A DNA stretch of 57,640 nt from Muribaculaceae bacterium (lineage in GTDB: Bacteria; Bacteroidota; Bacteroidia; Bacteroidales; Muribaculaceae), in NCBI GenBank assembly GCA_017462345.1, contig JAFTRI010000015.1, positions 1 through 57,640 on the forward strand, given 5' to 3'. Below, one piece after another: positions 17,692 through 26,268 of this stretch. Every line of letters begins with the position of its first letter. Position 1 is the first letter of the stretch. The position numbers and the translations under genes are program-made. A model generated the notes under the pieces. It saw nothing but the letters and a program-made list of their open reading frames with translations. It was not told the origin of the DNA and did not search any database.

Positions 17692-17715
17692 ATTGTATGG
17701 ATTATGTATCGGATA

Positions 17716-20280
17716 TTAGATCCAGCGGACGTATGCGAAGTCCTGACGGTGAGGCAGAGCCTCGTTCTTTGGATATATTCGGTAAGCATAGCGGAACACT
17801 CCGGCATCCTTGAGCGTTTCAGACAATTCATAAGTAATGATATTGCCTTCCTCTTTCACAATGTTAAACTGGATTGTTTCCCACAGCTTTTCTTCTCCAT
17901 TTTCCTGCTTGTAGATTACATTTTCTACTCCGAGGTCTTTGCCAAGACCGTTAGTGTCGAGAGTGATTGTTATCTTGTAACCCTGTCCTGTACAATTGTT
18001 GTTATTGCGCAGTTCATCAGGAATACATACATCAAGTACCTTTACTCCATCCCAAGCGGCTGCAACTTTTTCTTTCCATGCAACAATTTCACGAGCTTTG
18101 GCATAGTCTTTAGCTTTAAGTTGTTTGGTGCGTGCAGCTTCCTTATTGTAGAAGCGATCAATATAATCATCAATCATGCGCTTCATTGTGAAGTTAGGGG
18201 CAATGTGACCAATAGATCCCTTGATGTATTGAATCCATTCAGGAGAATATCCCTTAGAGTTCTTGGCGAAATACAACGGGATGATTTCGTTCTCGAGCAT
18301 CGAATAAATTGTGGCGGCATCAAGTTTGTCCTGCTGTGCCTGATCGGTGAAAGTGCGTTTGTCGGTAAGGGCCCAACCGGCTTTTTCATTAAAACGGTAA
18401 CCTTCATACCACCATCCGTCAAGTACCGAGAAGTTAAGGACGCCATTCATTTCAGCTTTTTCTCCAGATGTCCCTGACGCTTCGAGTGGACGAGTGGGCG
18501 TATTCAACCAGATGTCCACCCCGGTAACAAGACGTTTAGCCACAATCATGTTGTAGTCTTCAAGGAAAATAATCTTGCCAAGGAATTGTGGCATGCGTGA
18601 AATTTCCATGATACGCTTAATGAGCCCCTGACCTGCGCCATCGGCGGGATGAGCCTTACCGGAGAATACAAATTGAACAGGGAACTGTTCGTTGTTTACA
18701 ATCTTCGCAAGACGTTCAAGGTCGGTAAAGAGAAGGTGTGCACGCTTGTAGGTTGCAAAACGACGTGCAAACCCGATTATAAGGGCATTGGGATTAATTT
18801 TGTCAACTATTTTCATTACGGCAGCCGGATCTCCCTGGTTTGCAAGCCATTTTGCCTTGAAGTCACGTTTGACAAAATTGATGAATTTGTTTTTGAGACG
18901 CATACGCATTTCCCAGATTTCCTCATCCTTAACCTTGAAGATTCCTTCCCATGCCTTGGGGTTACTTTGGTCTTCAAATACCTGTGTGCCGAGTTTCTTT
19001 GCATAAAATTCCTTCCACTCGGAAGCTGCCCAAGTGGGCATGTGCACACCGTTGGTTACATAACCTACATGAGATTCCTGCCAATTGTAGCCTTTCCATA
19101 TCCCGGCAAACATTTTCTTGGAGACTTCACCATGCAGCCAACTTACACCGTTGGCTTCCTGGCAAGTGTTCAACGCAAATACACTCATAGAAAAACGATC
19201 GTTAGAACCGGGATTCTCGCGCCCCATATTCATGAGATCAGCCCATTCTATGCCAAGCTTTGCGGGGAATTCATTCATGTACTTATAGAACAGTCCTTCA
19301 TCAAAGTAATCATGGCCGGCGGGAACGGGAGTGTGAACCGTGTAAAGACTTGATGCACGAACCATTTCCATTGCGACATTGAAATCAAGGTGTTCTTCCT
19401 GAACATAATCGACAAGGCGCTGTAGGTTCAATAATGCAGCATGGCCTTCATTGCAATGGAACAATTCAGCCTTTATGCCAAGTTTCTTGAGCATAAGGAC
19501 GCCACCAATACCCAAAAGATACTCCTGCTTGATGCGGTTTTCCCAATCGCCACCATAAAGCTGATGTGTTATAGGCCGGTCAAATTCACTATTCATATCG
19601 AAATCGGTATCCATCAGATACAGATTCATGCGACCCACATTCACGCGCCATACATGAGAATAAATTATACGGCCGGGGAACGGTACTTCAAGAATCATCG
19701 GTTTTCCATCGGCTTCACATACCTGTTCAATGGGCAGTTGGCTGAAATTCTGAGGCTCATAATTTGCTATCTGTTGGCCGTCAACTGAAAGGGTCTGTGT
19801 AAAATAGCCATGACGGTAAAGGAATCCGACTGCAGTCATGTCGATACAGCTATCAGATGCTTCCTTGATGTAGTCTCCGGCAAGTACGCCAAGACCTCCT
19901 GAATATATCTTGAGAGCGTTACAAAGACCGTATTCCATTGAAAAATATGCAATCGAAGGAACATCTTTGCGCATAGGTTTCTTCATATATTCTTTGAATG
20001 AGGTGTAGACGCTATCGATGCGTTTCAATAATACTTCATCAGCAAGGATCTCCTGTAAACGTTCGAAACTGAGCTGTTGCAATACCATAACCGGATTTTC
20101 GCCGGTAGCACGCCACAAGTCAGGATTAAGTTCACGGAAAAGAGACTTGGCCTCACTATTCCATACCCACCAGAGATTTTTTGCCAACTCTTCAAGCGGT
20201 TTGAGTTTTGAAGGCAAGTCAGATTTTACAGTAATGTCACGCCAAACGGGTGCATTAGTGTTGCTTACTTGTAGTTTCAT
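17716..20280 (-). CDS. glgP: Alpha-glucan (glycogen/starch) phosphorylase
   Basis: This cytosolic GT35 enzyme releases glucose 1-phosphate from alpha-1,4-glucan ends. The 854-residue product is the short bacterial/archaeal phosphorylase type: AKNLWWVWNSEAKSLF near the start, IAYFSMEYGL, GGLGVLAGDY, and the PLP site SGEKAEMNG with the cofactor lysine at K608. The N-terminal allosteric sites of muscle phosphorylase are not present in this type. It lies 47 bases downstream of the glycogen synthase gene on the same strand, so the two form a turnover pair: one builds, the other degrades the storage polymer. Confidence 0.95.
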   Translation of the reverse strand: MKLQVSNTNAPVWRDITVKSDLPSKLKPLEELAKNLWWVWNSEAKSLFRELNPDLWRATGENPVMVLQQLSFERLQEILADEVLLKRIDSVYTSFKEYMKKPMRKDVPSIAYFSMEYGLCNALKIYSGGLGVLAGDYIKEASDSCIDMTAVGFLYRHGYFTQTLSVDGQQIANYEPQNFSQLPIEQVCEADGKPMILEVPFPGRIIYSHVWRVNVGRMNLYLMDTDFDMNSEFDRPITHQLYGGDWENRIKQEYLLGIGGVLMLKKLGIKAELFHCNEGHAALLNLQRLVDYVQEEHLDFNVAMEMVRASSLYTVHTPVPAGHDYFDEGLFYKYMNEFPAKLGIEWADLMNMGRENPGSNDRFSMSVFALNTCQEANGVSWLHGEVSKKMFAGIWKGYNWQESHVGYVTNGVHMPTWAASEWKEFYAKKLGTQVFEDQSNPKAWEGIFKVKDEEIWEMRMRLKNKFINFVKRDFKAKWLANQGDPAAVMKIVDKINPNALIIGFARRFATYKRAHLLFTDLERLAKIVNNEQFPVQFVFSGKAHPADGAGQGLIKRIMEISRMPQFLGKIIFLEDYNMIVAKRLVTGVDIWLNTPTRPLEASGTSGEKAEMNGVLNFSVLDGWWYEGYRFNEKAGWALTDKRTFTDQAQQDKLDAATIYSMLENEIIPLYFAKNSKGYSPEWIQYIKGSIGHIAPNFTMKRMIDDYIDRFYNKEAARTKQLKAKDYAKAREIVAWKEKVAAAWDGVKVLDVCIPDELRNNNNCTGQGYKITITLDTNGLGKDLGVENVIYKQENGEEKLWETIQFNIVKEEGNIITYELSETLKDAGVFRYAYRIYPKNEALPHRQDFAYVRWI

Positions 20281-20327
20281 AAACTAATAAATAATTTGGT
20301 TGTTAATTTCGTTACTATAAAAACATA

Positions 20328-21968
20328 TTATTGTCGCCTGCAAGCATTGTCGAGGGCAAGGTTGTAGGCTTCTTCGTAATAATCGATGAAGTGATTCCAT
20401 GCTGCCTTTGATGCTGTAGTCATGGCCGCACGACTTATCGATTTAGAATCACAATCGGTCAAATACAGGATTGAGCGAGCAATGGCATCTGCAACCATCG
20501 GATAATTGTAGTCACCTCGCGCAATGACACTAACACCGCAGTCGTCAAAATCATTCTCAAATGACGATAAAATCCACTGCCCGAATCCGGAAAGAGATGT
20601 TGTAACCGTCGGAACACCGAATGCAATACTTTCAAGTGGAGTGTAACCCCATGGCTCATAATAAGACGGGAACACCGTTGCATCCATTCCCACCAGCAAG
20701 TCATAGTAGGACATATTAAATATCCCGTCGTTGCCGTTCAGGTAACACGGTACATATATCACTTTTACCCGGCTATTGTCATCATTGGCAAACCCCAGGC
20801 CATGTATACGGGATATTATCGGGTCACTATCGGGATTATTCAGCCAATGAGTTATCACCGGATCATCCATCCTGCGTTTACGCTTGGATGCAAGTGACTT
20901 GGCAAGATCGGCTCTCGGTTCTTTAACCCATGCCGGTACCATCACATAAACAAGAATATCGCGAGATGGATTATGTGCGGCAATTCCGGATACTGCATCA
21001 AGGAACAAATCAATTCCTTTATTGCGATATTCGCAACGTCCGGATGTGGCAATGATGAATGTTTCATCGGAGAGTTTGCCTCCGGTAAGAGATGCCGCGA
21101 CATTCAAAAGTGTACGTCGAGCGGCGGCTCGGGCATCAGCAATTTTGGACTTGACAGGGACAAAGTTCTGCTCAAATCCATTAGGAGTGACAACTTGTGG
21201 ACGAATATCAAGCAATTGCTCACACTCAATAGCTGTAATCTCGCTAACAGTCGTGAAGCAGTCGGCAGCATGTGCCGCGGCTTTTTCAAGTGAATGTTTG
21301 GACTGCATATTCAGTTCGCCTGCCATCTGATCTCCATTATATCCTTTGAGGTAATCATAAAGCGGCTTGTTGTTCCCGCATATACTCCGTCCAATACTTG
21401 TAGCATGAGTGGTAAATACTGTCGCGACATGCGGTAACGCATGTTTTACGTATAAAAGCCCCATTCCGGTTGTCCACTCGTCAAAGTGGGCTATCACGTT
21501 CTTGCCTGTAATACCTGTGAAATTACAGATGCTTTCAATTACTATCCCGGCAGCATGAGAAAAGGCGCAGGCCTCATCGTAGTCTCCATAGGCATGAAGC
21601 GAGTCGACGCCATAAAGTTGCCACATTTTTCCGTAAAATTCATCCTTGACGGCATACATCCCATCAAATTTCACAAGAACGACAATCGGTTTCCCGGGAA
21701 TATCCCATCGCCCTACCCTCACCTCAATACCGTCGGGTAATTGTGTGCGGTTTTTCCAATCTTTCAGCAATGTAGTGGATTCGACAAAATAAGGTGAAGG
21801 ATTATCATCGCTCCACACGTCCGGTCCGATAAAAATGACTTTATCTTTGTGTAATTTCTGTAACGTCTTAGCCTTTGTAGAGAGAACGGTATAGATACCG
21901 CCAATCTTATTACAAACCTCCCAACTTGTTTCAAACAGCAGGTCAATCTTCGCCGTTGCTTTGTCCAT
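20328..21968 (-). CDS. GT3-type glycogen synthase
   Basis: The 546-residue product matches the GT3 (animal/fungal-like) glycogen synthases used by Bacteroidetes in place of GlgA. The start LLFETSWEVCNKIGGIYTVL is typical, as are AHFDEWTTGMGLLYVK, TTHATSIGRSICG, and the C-terminal SYYEPWGYTPLESIAFGVPT, where the GT-B donor-binding E-x7-E region lies. GT3 enzymes use UDP-glucose. The C-terminal regulatory tail of eukaryotic enzymes is absent. It is the first gene of the synthase-phosphorylase operon; a -7 element lies just upstream. Confidence 0.92.
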   Translation of the reverse strand: MDKATAKIDLLFETSWEVCNKIGGIYTVLSTKAKTLQKLHKDKVIFIGPDVWSDDNPSPYFVESTTLLKDWKNRTQLPDGIEVRVGRWDIPGKPIVVLVKFDGMYAVKDEFYGKMWQLYGVDSLHAYGDYDEACAFSHAAGIVIESICNFTGITGKNVIAHFDEWTTGMGLLYVKHALPHVATVFTTHATSIGRSICGNNKPLYDYLKGYNGDQMAGELNMQSKHSLEKAAAHAADCFTTVSEITAIECEQLLDIRPQVVTPNGFEQNFVPVKSKIADARAAARRTLLNVAASLTGGKLSDETFIIATSGRCEYRNKGIDLFLDAVSGIAAHNPSRDILVYVMVPAWVKEPRADLAKSLASKRKRRMDDPVITHWLNNPDSDPIISRIHGLGFANDDNSRVKVIYVPCYLNGNDGIFNMSYYDLLVGMDATVFPSYYEPWGYTPLESIAFGVPTVTTSLSGFGQWILSSFENDFDDCGVSVIARGDYNYPMVADAIARSILYLTDCDSKSISRAAMTTASKAAWNHFIDYYEEAYNLALDNACRRQ

Positions 21969-21995
21969 ATTGTAGATTTACATTTTTTGAAGTTG

Positions 21996-22003
21996 CAAAG
22001 ATA
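21996..22003 (-). promoter_or_regulatory. -7 element of the glycogen synthase operon
   Basis: Minus-strand TATCTTTG, about 28 bases before the start codon. ATTG at the -33 distance (22022-22025) is a near match to TTTG. Confidence 0.6.
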
Positions 22004-22163
22004 GCAGTTTTTTCTGAATAACAATTACTGTAACTCATTTTTTTAATTGTATAATAGGAAGTTGCGCCTTTCCCAAAATTAGGTGAAAATCAATTGTCAT
22101 CAGCATTCTTGGTTGAATGCGGAATTGTTTAGCCGAAATTGAATATTAATTATTGTAAAATAA

Positions 22164-22195
22164 TTTGGAATCGGTTATGTGATGTTGTATATTTG
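22164..22195 (+). promoter_or_regulatory. Promoter of the CTD mini protein and pullulanase
   Basis: TTTG at 22164-22167, a 20-base spacer and TATATTTG at 22188-22195 fit the Bacteroidetes promoter fully. The start codon of the mini protein is 26 bases further on. Confidence 0.85.
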
Positions 22196-22221
22196 TAAAG
22201 AATTACCTAAAAACTCAATCC

Positions 22222-22536
22222 ATGAAGAGATGTATAGCTATACTTGTTGTTGCATTTATAACCGGAATATCTTTCGGTGTGAATGCATCCGTACAGCCAA
22301 AAGAAAATCAGCATATCTCTTCCATTGCCTCATCCGTTCCGGTATTAAAGTCCGGAGAAGGACACATTGAGTTGACAGTCCCGTGCGATGAACCTGTGAC
22401 ATTTCACATCTACTCTATCACCGGTCAGTTGATAAAGACTATAACCGTTGTGTCGGGGACATCGTCTGTGGAGCTTCGTCGCGGATATTATATAGTCAAG
22501 TGTGAAAAATGGTCAAAACAGGCGGTGGTGAGATAA
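22222..22536 (+). CDS. CTD-only secreted mini protein
   Basis: The 104-residue product has a signal peptide (MKRCIAILVVAFITGISFG) and about 80 further residues that are almost entirely a type IX-like C-terminal domain: GHIELTVPCDEPVTFHIYS, ITGQLIKTITVV, ELRRGYYIVKCEKW, end KQAVVR. There is no cargo domain. It has a clear promoter and sits 56 bases upstream of the pullulanase gene, so it is probably expressed with it. It could be a decayed gene that kept both ends, or a small surface component in its own right. Confidence 0.7.
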   Translation: MKRCIAILVVAFITGISFGVNASVQPKENQHISSIASSVPVLKSGEGHIELTVPCDEPVTFHIYSITGQLIKTITVVSGTSSVELRRGYYIVKCEKWSKQAVVR

Positions 22537-22592
22537 GGTAACACAAAAGAAGATTATATCATACAAGCATAAATCAATTACAATAACCTAAA

Positions 22593-24614
22593 ATGAAAAT
22601 AAACCTCATGAACATCTGTTCCGGGGCACTACTTTCCGGTGCATTATTGTGTGGAGTTCCGGGGGCAAATGCCAAAAACAGTATGGAATCAGCCTATGCT
22701 TCACTTCCGGCCTATAACGGTCAAGATCTTGAACTTACAGTTGATAATTCCGGCACACATTTCAGATTGTGGTCGCCACAAGCATCGGCTGTGCGTGTCC
22801 TGCTTTACAGCACCGACCGCAATACTGCCGCAGCAGACACACTTGAAATGGCACGAGCCGAACAGGGAACATGGACAGTTTCCGTTCCCCGGCAATTATA
22901 TGGGAAATTCTATACTTTTCAGATAAAATACAATGGTAAATGGCTTGATGAGACTCCCGGAGTGTGGGCGAAAGCCGTAGGAACAAACGGACAACGTGCA
23001 GCAATTGTGGATTTAGCGTCAACCAATCCGTCGGGTTGGGAAAACGACAAGGGACCTGAAGTAAAAAACATAAATGATGTCATCATCTATGAGATGCATC
23101 ATAGGGATTTTTCGGTCCATCCATCATCAGGTATTGTAAATAAAGGAAAATTCCTCGCATTGACCGAACAAGGAACCCGCTCAGCACTTGGTGATAAAAC
23201 CGGTATAGATCACCTGAAGGAGCTTGGAATAACCCATATCCATATCCTTCCATCATACGACTACAACAGCGTGGATGAAACACAGCTGCCGTCGAATAAA
23301 TACAACTGGGGCTATGATCCGTTCAACTACAATGCCCCGGAAGGTTCGTATTCGACGAATCCTGCCTCTCCCGAATCGCGTATACGTGAGATGAAAGAGA
23401 TGGTGAAAGCCTTGCATGATGCAGGAATAGGTGTGATAATGGATGTCGTATATAATCATACCGCCAATAATGACAACTCCAATTTCTCCCTTACTGCTCC
23501 GGGCTACTATTATCGTCACCGTGCTGATGGAAGCTATTCGGATGCTTCGGGTTGCGGAAATGAAACAGCATCGGAACGTCAACAGATGCGCAATTTCATT
23601 GTAAATTCAGTAAAATACTGGGCAGAAGAGTATCACATCGATGGGTTCCGCTTTGACCTGATGGCAATCCATGACACCGAAACAATGAATGAAGTAGTCA
23701 AAGCCCTTAAAGGGGTGAATCCGAGTATATTTGTCTATGGAGAGGGATGGACCGCCGGAGACTCTCCCCTCCCCGTTGAACGACGTGCATTGAAAGAAAA
23801 TGTTGCAAAAATGGAAGGGATAGCGGTGTTCAGCGATGACATACGTGATGCAATCAAGGGTCATTACAGCAATGCTGCCGACCGCGGCTTTGCGACAGGG
23901 AAGCCCGGTAACGAAGAGACGGTAAAAATAGGTATAGTTGCATCGACGGCTCATCCGCAAGTGGACTATGCGAAAGGTAACAATTCAAAATTTGCATACG
24001 CATCCGCTCCAACCCAGATAATCAACTATGTATCTTGCCATGATGACCTGACCTTGACCGACAAACTGCATAAGTCAATGACCGGTGCATCAGAGGAAGA
24101 TATGCAGCGTGCTGCCAGGTTGGCACAAACGATTGTGTTCACATCTCAAGGAACACCGTTCATGTTTGCCGGAGAAGAGATTTTCCGTGACAAGAAAGGA
24201 GTTCACAATTCTTACCAGTCACCTGACTCTATTAACGCCATTGACTGGGCCTTGAAACAGAAGAATGCTGACCAGTTCAACTATTACCGAGAACTGATCC
24301 GTTTGCGCAAGGCTCATCCGGCATTCCGCATGACAGCTGCTGAGGATGTAGCGAAGCACATAGTTTTTGACAAGGTCGAAGGGGACAATCTCATCTCGTA
24401 TTCAATAAAAGACAATGCCAATGGCGACGTGTGGAAAGAGATTAAGCTTGTGTTCAATGGCTCGGATGACCCTCGTGAGGTGAAAATCAAGAAAGGAAAC
24501 TGGATTGTTGTTGCCGATGACGGGAAAATTAATGCCGACGGCATAGGGACATCGAAAGGCGGTAAAACGATAGTAGCTCCGCGCTCTGCCCTGATTCTTG
24601 CCAGAGAAAAATAA
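22593..24614 (+). CDS. pulA: Type I pullulanase (GH13)
   Basis: This enzyme cuts alpha-1,6 branch points of pullulan, starch or glycogen. A signal peptide is present (residues 1 to about 28, ending PGANA), so it acts outside the cytosol. A CBM48-like domain (about 45-135, FRLWSPQASAVRVLLYS) precedes the GH13 barrel: YNWGYDPFNYNAPEGSYST (the YNWGYDP signature of type I pullulanases), region I DVVYNH, region II FRFDLM with nucleophile D355, region III YGEGW with acid E384, region IV SCHDDL. The C-terminal beta domain ends in LAREK without a CTD. Its place next to glycogen genes fits alpha-glucan use. Confidence 0.93.
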   Translation: MKINLMNICSGALLSGALLCGVPGANAKNSMESAYASLPAYNGQDLELTVDNSGTHFRLWSPQASAVRVLLYSTDRNTAAADTLEMARAEQGTWTVSVPRQLYGKFYTFQIKYNGKWLDETPGVWAKAVGTNGQRAAIVDLASTNPSGWENDKGPEVKNINDVIIYEMHHRDFSVHPSSGIVNKGKFLALTEQGTRSALGDKTGIDHLKELGITHIHILPSYDYNSVDETQLPSNKYNWGYDPFNYNAPEGSYSTNPASPESRIREMKEMVKALHDAGIGVIMDVVYNHTANNDNSNFSLTAPGYYYRHRADGSYSDASGCGNETASERQQMRNFIVNSVKYWAEEYHIDGFRFDLMAIHDTETMNEVVKALKGVNPSIFVYGEGWTAGDSPLPVERRALKENVAKMEGIAVFSDDIRDAIKGHYSNAADRGFATGKPGNEETVKIGIVASTAHPQVDYAKGNNSKFAYASAPTQIINYVSCHDDLTLTDKLHKSMTGASEEDMQRAARLAQTIVFTSQGTPFMFAGEEIFRDKKGVHNSYQSPDSINAIDWALKQKNADQFNYYRELIRLRKAHPAFRMTAAEDVAKHIVFDKVEGDNLISYSIKDNANGDVWKEIKLVFNGSDDPREVKIKKGNWIVVADDGKINADGIGTSKGGKTIVAPRSALILAREK

Positions 24615-24635
24615 GATGATTCCAATATCATAGAT

Positions 24636-24670
24636 GCATCCGGGTGATTATTATCCCCGGATGCTCTTTT
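24636..24670 (+). terminator. Terminator after pullulanase
   Basis: GCATCCGGG (24636-24644) pairs with CCCGGATGC (24656-24664), followed by TCTTTT. Confidence 0.85.
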
Positions 24671-24720
24671 AGATTGCAAAGTCAGGTGATTTTACATCTT
24701 AATTGACACGAATAAGCATT

Positions 24721-26106
24721 ATGGAAAAATTAAGTGACCTTATTACGGCAGTAGCCGATTTTGTGTGCGGTTATCCGATGTTTTTTATGCTGATAGGCGG
24801 CGGATTGTTCCTGTTTGTCAGTTCGGGGATGGTGTCATTAAGACGACTGCCCCACTCCATTGCCGCACTGCGTACCAAGTCGGATGCCAAGAACGGGCAG
24901 ATAAGTTCGGCGGAAGCTTTGGCATCGGTCATTGCCGCGACAGTAGGCATGGGGAATATAGCAGGGGTGGCAATAGCATTGGTTATGGGTGGGCCCGGAG
25001 CAATATTCTGGATGTGGGTAAGCGCAATTGTAGGTATGTGCACAAAGTATCATGAGGGTGTACTTGCCATCATGTACAAAGGATGTGATTCTCAAGGGAA
25101 TCCGCAAGGCGGTCCAATGTATATAATCGAAAACGGTCTCGGGCGGAGGTGGAAACCGATGGCAATGTTCTTCGCTTTCGCCGGAATGTTCGGTACACTA
25201 TGTATCATGAATGCCAACCAGTTGACTGAAGCTGTTGTAACCACGTTTACTACTCCGGAGGTAATCGAGAACAGCCGCGTACTTGCAAGCGTATCGTCAA
25301 TTATCGGCCTCGATAATCTGCATTCGTTCAAGTTGCTGTTTGGCATTGCTGTCGCTGCAATTGTGGCTGTGGTGGTGCTTGGAGGCATCAAACGTATCGC
25401 TCGTGTTGCCACATATCTTGTGCCAATGATGGTAGGGATGTATTTTGTGCTTGTGCTCTATATAATCATTATCAATATCAGTGATGTCCCGACGGTTTTC
25501 CAGAGCATTTTTTCCGAAGCTTTCAGCCTTAAAGCGGGGCTCGGTGGGCTTGCGGGAATAGCAATTATTGGTGCACGACGGGCGGCTCTTGTCAATGATG
25601 CAGGCGTGGGAACGGCATCAATCATGCATGGCTCATCGAAAAATAATGAGCCGGTGCGTGAGGGGCTTATTGCAATGCTCGGTCCTAGTATCGATTCCGG
25701 ATTAGTCTGTACGCTGACAGCTGTGGCAATATTGCTGTGCGGGGACATCTCGGCTGATGGGATAAAGGGACTTGAAATTGCAATGAACGCGTTCGGCAGC
25801 GCGATTCCCGGAGGACAATATCTGCTGATGGTGATAGTGCTGTGCTTTGCCATGTCGTCGATGTTTTCATATTCCTATTATGGGAACCGTTGTGCGAGTT
25901 ACTTATTTGGTGCTGACAAGGCGAAATATTATACCTATTTTTTCATATTGTCACTTGTAATCTTTGCCGTTGTACCATTGAAAGCGGCCGTGGGGCTGTG
26001 TGATCTGTTTTATGGGTTAATGGCATTTCCAACCATGATCGCCGTACTACGGCTGAGCCCAAAGGTCCGACAGGCGACAAAGGATTATTTCGCGACAAAA
26101 CGATAA
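24721..26106 (+). CDS. Amino-acid:cation symporter, AGCS family
   Basis: This inner-membrane protein belongs to the alanine/glycine:cation symporter family (Na+ or H+ coupled uptake of small amino acids). The signature ATVGMGNIAGVAIALVMGGP is followed by GAIFWMWVSAIVGMCTKYHE, both highly typical, and by GGPMYIIENGLG. About ten membrane helices are seen. I chose ATG 24721 rather than the TTG at 24703, because the family starts at the first helix region and TTG-ACA there has no start context. Substrate (Ala, Gly or Gln) cannot be told from the sequence. Confidence 0.92.
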   Translation: MEKLSDLITAVADFVCGYPMFFMLIGGGLFLFVSSGMVSLRRLPHSIAALRTKSDAKNGQISSAEALASVIAATVGMGNIAGVAIALVMGGPGAIFWMWVSAIVGMCTKYHEGVLAIMYKGCDSQGNPQGGPMYIIENGLGRRWKPMAMFFAFAGMFGTLCIMNANQLTEAVVTTFTTPEVIENSRVLASVSSIIGLDNLHSFKLLFGIAVAAIVAVVVLGGIKRIARVATYLVPMMVGMYFVLVLYIIIINISDVPTVFQSIFSEAFSLKAGLGGLAGIAIIGARRAALVNDAGVGTASIMHGSSKNNEPVREGLIAMLGPSIDSGLVCTLTAVAILLCGDISADGIKGLEIAMNAFGSAIPGGQYLLMVIVLCFAMSSMFSYSYYGNRCASYLFGADKAKYYTYFFILSLVIFAVVPLKAAVGLCDLFYGLMAFPTMIAVLRLSPKVRQATKDYFATKR

Positions 26107-26206
26107 AAATTATCCTGCCTGATTAATGAAAAGCAGAATTAAATATCTGTTTTGATCGATAAATGGAAATTTATTGAAAAGATAGTGTCACTCCATTGTT
26201 TTTCGT

Positions 26207-26214
26207 TACCTTTG
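26207..26214 (+). promoter_or_regulatory. -7 element of the threonine operon
   Basis: TACCTTTG matches TAnnTTTG, about 55 bases before the thrA start. No convincing -33 TTTG at the right spacing. No leader peptide with runs of Thr or Ile codons is seen. Confidence 0.5.
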
Positions 26215-26268
26215 TAAAAACTAAAATTATTTTGTGTCTCAACAGAGGCGCTATTATATTCTACAAGG

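Noticed and set aside
18649-19353. Long plus-strand frame of 234 codons
   Set aside because: It is antisense to the phosphorylase gene, whose family motifs are complete on the other strand.
24703-24720. TTG start for the AgcS transporter
   Set aside because: The ATG at 24721 gives the normal family N terminus; the TTG would add six residues with no support.
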